64,000 nucleotides of DNA from an uncultured Christensenellaceae bacterium (GTDB lineage Bacteria > Bacillota > Clostridia > Christensenellales > Pumilibacteraceae), in the NCBI GenBank assembly GCA_910586925.1, contig CAJUKG010000001.1, positions 1 to 64,000 on the forward strand. Reading direction: 5' to 3'. The notes under the pieces were generated by a model that ran no database searches, had not been told where the DNA came from, and saw only the letters and a list, made by a program, of their open reading frames with translations. Below are positions 30,954 through 38,353 of this stretch, piece by piece; the stretch's first letter is position 1; each line of letters opens with the position of its first letter. The translations under genes were made by a program, and so were the position numbers.

Positions 30954-33092
30954 ATGGAAAACATAGATATTTTAAGCGAAACTTTCAACCTGTACTTCGA
31001 CAAGGCAAAGACTTGTCAAGCCCGAGGCGAAGCCGCGCTCGCAAAGCGGTACTATTTTCTCGCCGCCGAACAAATGTTCAAAATGGCGAAAGCGAGCACG
31101 GGCGAACTGCAAAAGGCGCGCGTCGCGCGGGCGAAGCGGCTTATAGAATGTGCGGAGAGCATCAGCGCGCCCAAGCGCAAGGCGAGCGGCGCAGCCTCGA
31201 CCGAGGATGACGACGATATAAAGTCGGACGTCGAAGCCGTGGAACCCGAAGAAGTCACGCTCGAGGAAGCACTCGCCGAACTCGATAAACTCGTGGGGCT
31301 CGGCGCGGTAAAAGGGTATGTGCGCGATTGGGTGGATCAGATCACTGTTTTCCAAATGCGCAAGGAACGCGGCATACCCGTGCCAGAAATGTCGTACCAT
31401 CTCGTGTTTACGGGCAATCCCGGCACCGGCAAGACGACGGTCGCGCGGCTCATGTCCAAGATCTACCGCGCACTCGGAATACTCAGCAAAGGACATCTCG
31501 TCGAGGTGGACAGAAGCAGTCTTGTCGCGGGGTATATCGGTCAGACCGCAGTCAAGACGCGCGACGTGCTCAAAAAGGCGAGCGGCGGCGTGCTGTTTAT
31601 CGACGAGGCGTATTCGCTCGCGAACGGCAGCGAGAACGATTTCGGCAGGGAAGCGATAGATACCATACTCAAGTATATGGAGGATAAGCGCGGCGACCTC
31701 GTGGTTATCGCGGCGGGATACGACGAGCCGATGAAGAAGTTCATCATGTCCAACCCGGGACTTTTGTCGCGGTTCAAAAACTTCATCAAGTTCGACGATT
31801 ACAACGGCGACGAGCTGTATAAGATATTTTTATCGCTGTGCGGCAAGAGCAGTTACACGCTCGGCGACGGCGTGAAGCAGACTATGCTCGGGTATTTTAC
31901 CGCGCTGTACCGCGACCGCGACGACAATTTCGGCAACGGCAGAGATGTGCGCAATGCGTTTGAAACGATCGTCACCCGTCAGTCGCGGCGTATCGCGCGG
32001 CTTAAAAATCCCACCGACGCGCAAATGACGGAGATCATTCTCGAGGACCTGCCGCCGATAATCGTAAACGGCGGAAGCAAACCGATAAAACCGCCGACAG
32101 CTTCGCCCATAGTTACAAACCCGACGCCCGCCGCACCCGTATCGAGTGCGCCGAGCGCACCGCCCGCGGACGACGTTTCGCCCGAAGACAAAGTGCTCGA
32201 CGGCGACGGCGCGTTCGATTCCGAATTCAAATTCGATTGGGACAGTTTGCCCATAATCAATTTCGAGGATATAGCGGGGCTGGACAGCGTAAAAGAGATA
32301 GTAAAAGTCAAAGTTTTGCTGCCGCTGAAAAATCCCGAGGTGTTCGAGGGGTATGTGCGAAAAGGCGGCGGCGGACTGCTGTTGTACGGACCGCCGGGAA
32401 CGGGCAAAACGATGATCGCCGCGGCGATCGCCAACGAGATAGGCGCGAAGTTTTGTTCGGTCAAGCCGTCCGACCTTCTCAATCAAGGCGTCGGCAACAC
32501 CGAAAAAGCGGTGCGCGCACTGTTCGCGCAGGCGCGGTCTTTCCCGTGCTCGGTGATATACTTCGACGAGATGGATTCCATTTCGCCCAAATCGACCAAA
32601 TCGCAGTATGCGAAACAGTTGCGTTCGGAATTTCTCGCGCAGTTGCAGGGCATAGAAGAATACGGCAAAAAGAAAGACAACATTCTGTTCCTCATCGCCG
32701 CGACGAATAAGCCGTGGGACGTGGACAGCGCGTTCATACGTCCGGGACGGTTCGGCACGCGCGTGTACGTGGGATTGCCCGACGCGCCCGCGCGGAAGTA
32801 CATGCTCGAACGCCGACTCAAAAAACTCGCGTCGAAGGGAATAGTTACCGTTTCCGACGATATAGACATAGACGACATAGTGGAAAGGACGAACGGGTTC
32901 AACGGTTCGGACATGACAAACCTTCTCGACTGCATGGAGGAGATCTCCGCGCTGCGCGGCATCGAAACGGGCGAAAAAACGATCACGCACGGCGATTTTC
33001 TCGGCGCGCTCGAACGCACGCCGTCGTCGGTACAGCGCGAAGATATAGAAAAATTGCTCGAGTGGAAAAACGCGAACGGTTCCGTCGATTAA
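30954..33092 (+). CDS. MIT-like + CbxX-type AAA+ + Vps4-like AAA+ ATPase
   Basis: 712 residues from ATG 30954. Residues about 8-72 look like a three-helix MIT domain ('LYFDKAKTCQARGEAALAKR', 'RVARAKRLIECAE'). AAA+ domain 1 (about 103-370) is of the CbxX/SpoVK/EccA type: Walker A GNPGTGKT (154-161), Walker B 'VLFIDEAYSLA' (213-223). A Pro/Ala linker (370-415) follows. AAA+ domain 2 (about 430-690) resembles the Vps4/katanin (meiotic) clade: 'FEDIAGLDSVKEIVKVKVLL', Walker A GPPGTGKT (479-486), Walker B 'VIYFDEMDS', 'ATNKPWDVDSAF', Arg-finger 'RPGRF', 'RVYVGLPDAPARKYML'. Vps4 extracts ESCRT-III subunits from membranes; the two preceding genes look like such subunits. The CbxX-type insertion between MIT and Vps4 domains is unusual. 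Confidence 0.85.
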   Translation: MENIDILSETFNLYFDKAKTCQARGEAALAKRYYFLAAEQMFKMAKASTGELQKARVARAKRLIECAESISAPKRKASGAASTEDDDDIKSDVEAVEPEEVTLEEALAELDKLVGLGAVKGYVRDWVDQITVFQMRKERGIPVPEMSYHLVFTGNPGTGKTTVARLMSKIYRALGILSKGHLVEVDRSSLVAGYIGQTAVKTRDVLKKASGGVLFIDEAYSLANGSENDFGREAIDTILKYMEDKRGDLVVIAAGYDEPMKKFIMSNPGLLSRFKNFIKFDDYNGDELYKIFLSLCGKSSYTLGDGVKQTMLGYFTALYRDRDDNFGNGRDVRNAFETIVTRQSRRIARLKNPTDAQMTEIILEDLPPIIVNGGSKPIKPPTASPIVTNPTPAAPVSSAPSAPPADDVSPEDKVLDGDGAFDSEFKFDWDSLPIINFEDIAGLDSVKEIVKVKVLLPLKNPEVFEGYVRKGGGGLLLYGPPGTGKTMIAAAIANEIGAKFCSVKPSDLLNQGVGNTEKAVRALFAQARSFPCSVIYFDEMDSISPKSTKSQYAKQLRSEFLAQLQGIEEYGKKKDNILFLIAATNKPWDVDSAFIRPGRFGTRVYVGLPDAPARKYMLERRLKKLASKGIVTVSDDIDIDDIVERTNGFNGSDMTNLLDCMEEISALRGIETGEKTITHGDFLGALERTPSSVQREDIEKLLEWKNANGSVD

Positions 33093-33202
33093 AGCAATTT
33101 TCGCAATGATAATTACCGATTTCGCAATATGCATAAACATTATATTTTTTATGATACAATACTGACGGCAATTTCGGTCACAATGCGATTTGGGAGGTGA
33201 TT

Positions 33203-34867
33203 ATGGGTAAATGCGGTAGTTGCGGCGCGGAAGTATCCGAGAAAGATAAGTTCTGCCCGATATGCGGCGCGAAAATCGAAGATAAAGCCGACGGTAAAAA
33301 GGTGTGTGCGGCGTGCGGAGCGGAGCTTAAAAACGAGGATAGGTTTTGTCCCGCCTGCGGCACGCGCGTCGAAGAAAAACCGACCGCCTGTCCGAAGTGC
33401 GGCGCAAAGTTCGAGGACGGCGACAGGTTTTGCCGCGATTGCGGTGCGGCTATAGGCGGCGCACCCGTCGGTAAACGGGCTAAATCGGGCGGCGGGATAG
33501 CCGCGGTGCGCGATAAAGCGGTCGCTTTTGAAAAGAAAAATCACATTTTCGCAAATGTGCTCGTGATAATGCTCGCGATCGTCGTACTGTTCGTGTCGCT
33601 GTTCGCGCCGATCAAACTTTCGGCGACGAATATCACGAATTTCATGAGCGACGGTATGGGCGGCTCGGATTCCTCTGCCGTGTACACGGTAGATCAAAGC
33701 ATATTTCAGGTATTCGGTGCCTGGGGCTATGTAAATCTCGACCCCGACGACAAGGCGGACAAGAAAAAAGCCGACGAACTCGACGCCGAGCTTGCGGCGA
33801 TCATGAAAGACGTTACCGCAGAAGTATTGAAGTGGCAGAAGAACAACGAGGATGCGACCGAAGAAGAAATGATGGACGCCGCCATGCGAATATCGGCAAA
33901 GCACATGAGCGAAGTGAACGTGCTTGCCGTGTCGTTCGCGGGCGTGTACGATAATGTAGACTCAAATCTCGCCGACTTGGTTTCCGCTACTTACGCCGAA
34001 ACACTGCTCGCGTTGATTTTCGCGACGCTGATTGCGTTGACGGCGATAGCACTCGCAACGGTGTCGCTCGTATTTATAATACTCGCCGCAATCGGCATGG
34101 TGAAAAAGCGCGACGCCAAAGCGAGCGCGTATTTCAAAACCGCATTGATCATGTCGGGCGTAGGGCTGATATTGCTTTCGCTCGCGCCTTCGCTTATATC
34201 GCTCGGTTCGATGTTCGCCGTCGCGCTCACCGCGGCACTCACGTATTTCGCATATGCCGCCGTGCGCGGTGTGGCGGGCGGCAAGTCGGTCGCGTTGCTT
34301 ATAAAACACACCGTGCTGTCCGCGCTCGCCGTCGTGGCGTTCTTCCTGCTGTGCGGCAGTCTGCTGTCGGTGGATATTACGACGCTCGTTTCGACGAGCG
34401 GGGAGGAGGCTTCGTTCTCGGTCGGCGCACCGCTTGGCATGGCGTTTGAAACGCTGATCATATCGGGAAGCCTGTTCTCGTTGAACAAGGTGGAGATTTT
34501 CTACTCGGTGACGAGCAACGTTGCGGCAATTTTTGTTCTTGCCGTCGTTGCGGGCGCGATGGCGGTATTGCTCGCGGGCATGCTTAAATCGTTCGCCAAA
34601 CTCGGCACAGCGGAAGATGACGGCGCACGCATACAGGTATTGCCGCTCATGACGGCGATAATTCTCGCGGTCGGCGCGATCGTCGTCGGAGTGCTCGGCG
34701 CGGTCGCGGAGCCGCCCGACGTCACGGGCACGAAAATGCCGTCCGTCGGCATGGCGTTCGCGTTCTATGTAAACGCAAAGGTGTATGTTTCGCTCGCTTT
34801 CGCAGTGATAAGCGTGCTGTTTGCCGCGCTGTTCGTGCCAAAGGCAAAACGTGACGCGACTGCATAA
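33203..34867 (+). CDS. Triple zinc-ribbon polytopic membrane protein
   Basis: 554 residues from ATG 33203 (GGAGG 5 bases upstream). Three N-terminal zinc ribbons of the C-x2-C-x(9-10)-C-x2-C type (about 4-23, 35-54, 64-82), then a basic linker and about seven membrane helices (from 'FANVLVIMLAIVVLFVSLFA' to the C-terminus). An extracytoplasmic helical domain (about 140-255) lies after the first helix. No transport motif was recognised. Zinc-ribbon membrane proteins accompany PspA and YdjI in Bacillus (YdjG), so it may be the membrane receptor of this module. Macrodomain gene follows after 12 bases. Confidence 0.75.
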   Translation: MGKCGSCGAEVSEKDKFCPICGAKIEDKADGKKVCAACGAELKNEDRFCPACGTRVEEKPTACPKCGAKFEDGDRFCRDCGAAIGGAPVGKRAKSGGGIAAVRDKAVAFEKKNHIFANVLVIMLAIVVLFVSLFAPIKLSATNITNFMSDGMGGSDSSAVYTVDQSIFQVFGAWGYVNLDPDDKADKKKADELDAELAAIMKDVTAEVLKWQKNNEDATEEEMMDAAMRISAKHMSEVNVLAVSFAGVYDNVDSNLADLVSATYAETLLALIFATLIALTAIALATVSLVFIILAAIGMVKKRDAKASAYFKTALIMSGVGLILLSLAPSLISLGSMFAVALTAALTYFAYAAVRGVAGGKSVALLIKHTVLSALAVVAFFLLCGSLLSVDITTLVSTSGEEASFSVGAPLGMAFETLIISGSLFSLNKVEIFYSVTSNVAAIFVLAVVAGAMAVLLAGMLKSFAKLGTAEDDGARIQVLPLMTAIILAVGAIVVGVLGAVAEPPDVTGTKMPSVGMAFAFYVNAKVYVSLAFAVISVLFAALFVPKAKRDATA

Positions 34868-34879
34868 AGGTAGCATAGC

Positions 34880-35377
34880 ATGAGCGTAAAACTCGTTTGC
34901 GGCGACATAACTAAAATATCCGCCGATGCGATAGTCAACGCCGCAAACTCCACGCTTCTCGGCGGAGCGGGGGTGGACGGCGCGATACACAGAGCGGCGG
35001 GTCCGTTCCTTCTCGCCGAGTGCCGCACCATAGGTTGGTGCAGTCCGGGCGACGCGAAGATCACAAAGGGTTATGACTTACCCGCGCGGCACGTTATCCA
35101 TACCGTCGGACCTATCTGGCACGGCGGTACGTGCGGGGAAAGGGAAACGCTCGAAAACTGTTATACGAACTCTATGAAGCTCGCTATCGAAAACGGGCTG
35201 AAAAGCATCGCGTTTCCGCTGATTTCCGCGGGGGTATACGGGTATCCGAAAGAGCAAGCGATACGCGTCGCGCTCGAAACGCTCGGAAAGTTTGCAGACG
35301 AGGATACGGATATAACGCTCGTGCTGTTCGACGAGGATAAATATTCCCTCGCCGTGAAAATTGCGAGCGAGATGTAA
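34880..35377 (+). CDS. Macrodomain protein (ADP-ribose hydrolase/YmdB-like)
   Basis: 165 residues consisting of one macrodomain. Signature segments: 'GDITKISADAIVNAANSTLLGGAGVDGAIH' split as the Asp8-Ile and 'NAAN' adenosine-binding loop and 'GGAGVDGAI' catalytic loop; 'HTVGPIW'; 'FPLISAGVYGYP' diphosphate loop. Family members bind or hydrolyse ADP-ribose derivatives such as O-acetyl-ADP-ribose, or remove ADP-ribose from proteins. TIR NADases produce ADP-ribose or cyclic forms, so this enzyme might clear or sense the TIR product; that is inference from proximity. Terminator at 35404 closes the island. Confidence 0.92.
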   Translation: MSVKLVCGDITKISADAIVNAANSTLLGGAGVDGAIHRAAGPFLLAECRTIGWCSPGDAKITKGYDLPARHVIHTVGPIWHGGTCGERETLENCYTNSMKLAIENGLKSIAFPLISAGVYGYPKEQAIRVALETLGKFADEDTDITLVLFDEDKYSLAVKIASEM

Positions 35378-35403
35378 AACCGTAAACGTAATTAAATCGC
35401 ACT

Positions 35404-35438
35404 AAAAACACCGTCCATTATTCGCGTCGGTGTTTTTT
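35404..35438 (+). terminator. Terminator closing island B
   Basis: AAAAACACCG (35404-35413) pairs with CGGTGTTTTT (35428-35437), followed by another T. Strong rho-independent terminator after the macrodomain gene. Confidence 0.85.
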
Positions 35439-35488
35439 GGTGCGAAAAGATCGTCGCGTATATAATGTTTATAAGTGCAAAAGATAGT

Positions 35489-35520
35489 ATCACACGGTTT
35501 TCGGAGTGCAATCACACGGT
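35489..35520 (+). promoter_or_regulatory. Direct repeats upstream of the LytTR regulator gene
   Basis: TCACACGGT occurs at 35490-35498 and 35512-35520, a 22-bp period. The reverse complement (ACCGTGTGA) resembles LytTR half-sites. They lie about 57-87 bases upstream of the -35 box, further than usual for such activators. Candidate autoregulatory site. The 350-base gap 35378-35727 contains this, the terminator, the promoter and no gene. Confidence 0.4.
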
Positions 35521-35576
35521 GTGCACAACTTAAGAAAAATGAGGCATAACCTACGAACAAAATGCGCCGAACGCTA

Positions 35577-35607
35577 TTGACACGCGGGGGGGGGGATATG
35601 GTATACT
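35577..35607 (+). promoter_or_regulatory. Promoter with a G10 tract in the spacer
   Basis: TTGACA at 35577-35582 and TATACT at 35602-35607, preceded by TGG (extended -10). The 19-base spacer contains ten consecutive Gs (35586-35595). Loss of two Gs would give the optimal 17-base spacer, so slipped-strand changes could switch expression of the regulator. Confidence 0.65.
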
Positions 35608-35727
35608 ATTTACTGTATAGCTGTACATTTTTTCGGCGGGTGATGAGGTGTGCATAACCGTGTCGCACCGCCGCGGCGGATAACCGCGAACGGAGTGTAC
35701 GATATATATTGTCCGCGAGGATTCGGT

Positions 35728-36456
35728 ATGTTACAAGTTGCATTGGTAGAGGATAGCGGCGACGCAGCGGAAACCGTCAAAGCGTATCTCGACAGGCTTT
35801 CCGCCGAGAAAGGGTTGGAGTGTCGCTTGGTATGGTTCGACAATCCCGTAAATTTTCTTGAAAAATACAGCGTCGATTACGATATAATAATGCTCGATAT
35901 TCAAATGCCGGGTATGAACGGCATGGATCTGGCGCGCAAAATTCGCGAGCGCAATGCGACCGTTCCGCTTATTTTTATCACCAACATGGCGCAGTACGCA
36001 ATAAAAGGTTACGAAGTGGACGCGTCCGATTTTATAGTCAAACCGGTGTCGTACTTCGATTTCGCGCTCAAGTTCGAGCGCGTGGTGAAAAAGCTCGACC
36101 GTGCGGCGGACAATACGAAAATCGCTGTCGGGAACGGCGGTTCGGTCACGTATATTGCCGCTCGCGACGTCAGATATATCGAGGTGCTAAAGCATCGGCT
36201 CAAGTACTACACCGCCGACGGCGAGTACGAAACGTCGGGCAGTCTTGTAAAGACGCAGAGCATGCTCGAAGCGCACGACTTCGTGCGGTGCAATAATTAC
36301 TGCCTCGTCAATCTTCGGTACGTGTTCGGCGTCAAGGGGTACACTCTAACGCTTCTCACCGGGCGCGGCGACGAGAAAACGGAGATCATGATAAGCCAGC
36401 CGCGCAAAAAGGAGTTCATGCAAAAGCTCAACGATTACTTCAGGAAGAACAATTAA
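35728..36456 (+). CDS. LytTR-family response regulator (AgrA/ComE type)
   Basis: 242 residues from ATG 35728 (CGAGG 8 bases upstream); a longer frame from a GTG at 35650 adds residues that do not fit a receiver domain. Receiver domain 1-120 with phospho-acceptor Asp57 in 'MLDIQMPGMNG', acidic pair E8/D9, and switch Lys in 'IVKPVSY'. LytTR DNA-binding domain about 135-238 ('VRYIEVLKHRLKYYTADGEY', 'FVRCNNYCLVNLRYV'). Works with the GHKL kinase at 36620. Likely regulates nearby surface genes through 21-22-bp direct repeats; this is inference. Confidence 0.92.
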   Translation: MLQVALVEDSGDAAETVKAYLDRLSAEKGLECRLVWFDNPVNFLEKYSVDYDIIMLDIQMPGMNGMDLARKIRERNATVPLIFITNMAQYAIKGYEVDASDFIVKPVSYFDFALKFERVVKKLDRAADNTKIAVGNGGSVTYIAARDVRYIEVLKHRLKYYTADGEYETSGSLVKTQSMLEAHDFVRCNNYCLVNLRYVFGVKGYTLTLLTGRGDEKTEIMISQPRKKEFMQKLNDYFRKNN

Positions 36457-36619
36457 TAATTAATAATTGTTGTCGATATAATAATCGGATTTCTCCGATA
36501 CGTGCTCGTCCCTCGCATTTCGGTCTAAATGACGATTCATACACGCTTGGTCATCGCGATGAACACATCTAATCTATCCGTAATTTCTAATTTTTAATTC
36601 TTAATTTTTAATTGTCTAC
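36457..36619. repeat. Repeat element between regulator and kinase genes
   Basis: AATTAATAATTAATAATT words begin after the regulator stop and inverse TTTTTAATT words end just before the kinase ATG. The centre (36485-36535) is a degenerate, reverse copy of the element around 37978 and 51226 (GTCATTTCGACCGAAGCG type). The kinase ATG therefore lacks a normal ribosome site, suggesting the element inserted into a once-continuous operon. Confidence 0.5.
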
Positions 36620-37939
36620 ATGACGCAGTTCGAGTTTTACAAATCGTTTCAATTCGTATTGGAACTCATATTGGCGGAGTCGCTGTACGCATACAAACTT
36701 CACCGCAGGTCGCATTTCGTGTGGCGCATGATAGGCTCGCTCGTCGTGTTTTTTACGTACTCTTTTCTTTTCCCCGTGTTGAGCTACAGTGCTTGGTATT
36801 GCTCGTTTACATTTCTGATGATATTCGCGGCGTCGGTATTGCTCGCGAAATTTTTGTTCAAGGAAACCTGGTTGACGGTGATTTTTTGCTGTCTTGCGGG
36901 GTATACCACTCAACACCTCGCGTACGAACTTTACACGCTGCTTTTACATATGTCGGGCGCGAGCAGTGCGTCGCCGATGGGATTTTACGGCGACGGCGAA
37001 ATCGCGTTTTTTGAAAATCCGTTCTCTATAGCGGTATATTTTTGCTCGTTCATCGTCACGTATTGCGCGTGCTTTTTTCTGTTCAGCGAGAAGATACCAA
37101 AGAGCGAGGAGATCAGATTCAAAACCGCATTCATATTCATAGGCGCGGTGTTTATACTCGTAATAGACGTCGTGCTTAACGCCGTGATCGTGTACTATCT
37201 CGCCGGCGACGACAAACCGCTGTACAAGATAATCATGTGCGTGTACAACATTTTGTGCTGTTTGATCGTGCTGTACTTGCAGTTCGAGGTCGCGCTTAAG
37301 CGCAAGATCGAGGATACGCTCGACCGCGTCGAACAAATGTGGCATCAGGCGAAAGAGCAGTACGCCGTTTCCAAAGAGAATATGGAAATGATAAACCTCA
37401 AGTGTCACGACCTCAAGCATCAGATCCGTACTTTGCGCAAGGGCGGGGATATAAACCCCGAAGTGCTCAAGGACATCGAAAAGCACATATCCATTTACGA
37501 CTCGAGCGTCAAAACCGGCAACGCCGCGCTTGACGTGATAATTTCCGAAAAGAGCCTTGTTTGCGCGAACAAGAATATCAAGCTCAGTTGTATCATTGAC
37601 GGTAAACAGCTTGACTTTATAAAAGAGGAGGACGTTTTCGCGCTGTTCGGCAATATCATTGACAACGCCATCGAAGCGGTGTCGGCGGTGGAGGAGAGCA
37701 AGCGCGTTATCACGCTGTCTGTAAAAACCGTCAACAATTTCTTGACCATTCGTGAAACAAATTATTACGAACACCCGATCAAGTTTGTCGGCGGGCTTCC
37801 CGAAACGCATAAAGCGGACAAACGCTATCACGGTTTCGGTATCAAAAGTATCAAGTGTATTTGCGAGCATTACGGCGGTGAACTTACGATAGCCGCCGAG
37901 AACAATATTTTCGATTTGTCGATACTTTTTAATAATTAA
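36620..37939 (+). CDS. GHKL sensor histidine kinase (AgrC-like)
   Basis: 439 residues. Six or seven N-terminal membrane helices (about 5-215), then a dimerisation helix with the phospho-accepting His in 'KCHDLKHQIRTL' and a GHKL ATPase domain: N-box 'NIIDNAIEAV', G-box 'RYHGFGIKSIKCICEHYGG'. This is the HPK10-type layout of peptide-sensing kinases. No AgrB-like protease or AgrD-like peptide gene is seen nearby, so the signal is unknown. The start is the ATG at 36620 although no Shine-Dalgarno is evident. Confidence 0.9.
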   Translation: MTQFEFYKSFQFVLELILAESLYAYKLHRRSHFVWRMIGSLVVFFTYSFLFPVLSYSAWYCSFTFLMIFAASVLLAKFLFKETWLTVIFCCLAGYTTQHLAYELYTLLLHMSGASSASPMGFYGDGEIAFFENPFSIAVYFCSFIVTYCACFFLFSEKIPKSEEIRFKTAFIFIGAVFILVIDVVLNAVIVYYLAGDDKPLYKIIMCVYNILCCLIVLYLQFEVALKRKIEDTLDRVEQMWHQAKEQYAVSKENMEMINLKCHDLKHQIRTLRKGGDINPEVLKDIEKHISIYDSSVKTGNAALDVIISEKSLVCANKNIKLSCIIDGKQLDFIKEEDVFALFGNIIDNAIEAVSAVEESKRVITLSVKTVNNFLTIRETNYYEHPIKFVGGLPETHKADKRYHGFGIKSIKCICEHYGGELTIAAENNIFDLSILFNN

Positions 37940-38229
37940 CAATCAAAAATTAAAGATTAGTAATTGAGGTCGATTAAAAAACGGATCTCTCCGCTTGCTG
38001 CGCTCGGTCGAAATGACGGGCGAGAGCGGGTTCGTCGCTGACATTGTTGAAAAAGCGTGACGCATGCGGGACGCAGAGGGCTGCGTCCCCTACACTCACA
38101 TGTCAGCATTTTCCGATAGGTTGTAGGGAGCGCAGCCCACTGCGCTCCGCAAAAGATACGAAGAATCTCTTAAATTTTTAATCCGACAACTATTAATTGT
38201 TAATTATTAATTATTAATTTGATAATGTT
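37940..38229. repeat. Repeat-rich spacer before the GH3 operon
   Basis: No gene in 37940-38350. Contents: AATCAAAAATTAAAGATT words; a reverse copy of the GTCATTTCGACCGA element at about 37980-38018; hairpins GGGACGCAG/CTGCGTCCC (38068-38089) and GGAGCGCAG/CTGCGCTCC (38127-38148) each near the word GGTTGTAGGG or CCCCTAC; and closing AATTGTTAATTATTAATT words. Same elements as at 13263, 21164, 36457 and 51110. Confidence 0.55.
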
Positions 38230-38261
38230 TTAGGTTGTGCGCGTTATTTTTTAGGCTGTGC
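38230..38261 (+). promoter_or_regulatory. LytTR-type direct repeats before the GH3 operon
   Basis: TTAGGTTGTGC (38230-38240) and TTAGGCTGTGC (38251-38261), 21 bp apart and 9 bp upstream of the -35 box. Spacing and placement match activator sites of AgrA/VirR-type LytTR proteins. The two-component genes lie immediately upstream, so control by that pair is a reasonable inference. Confidence 0.5.
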
Positions 38262-38269
38262 AAAACCTA

Positions 38270-38298
38270 TTGTAATAACATTTTGTATGTGCTATAAA
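38270..38298 (+). promoter_or_regulatory. Promoter of the surface glycan operon
   Basis: TTGTAA at 38270-38275, 17-base spacer, TATAAA at 38293-38298. The imperfect hexamers fit an activator-dependent promoter. Confidence 0.6.
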
Positions 38299-38353
38299 GC
38301 GAGTATGAATGTCGCGAAATGCGGCAGTCTTAAATTATATATGGAGGATTATG

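Noticed and set aside
35650..35727. N-terminal extension of the LytTR regulator from a GTG start
   Set aside because: The extra 26 residues are Arg/Pro-rich, do not fit a receiver domain, and the ATG at 35728 has a proper ribosome site.
37940..38353. AgrD-like signal peptide gene next to the AgrC-like kinase
   Set aside because: No short frame with a ribosome site and Cys-containing core was seen; the region is filled by repeats.
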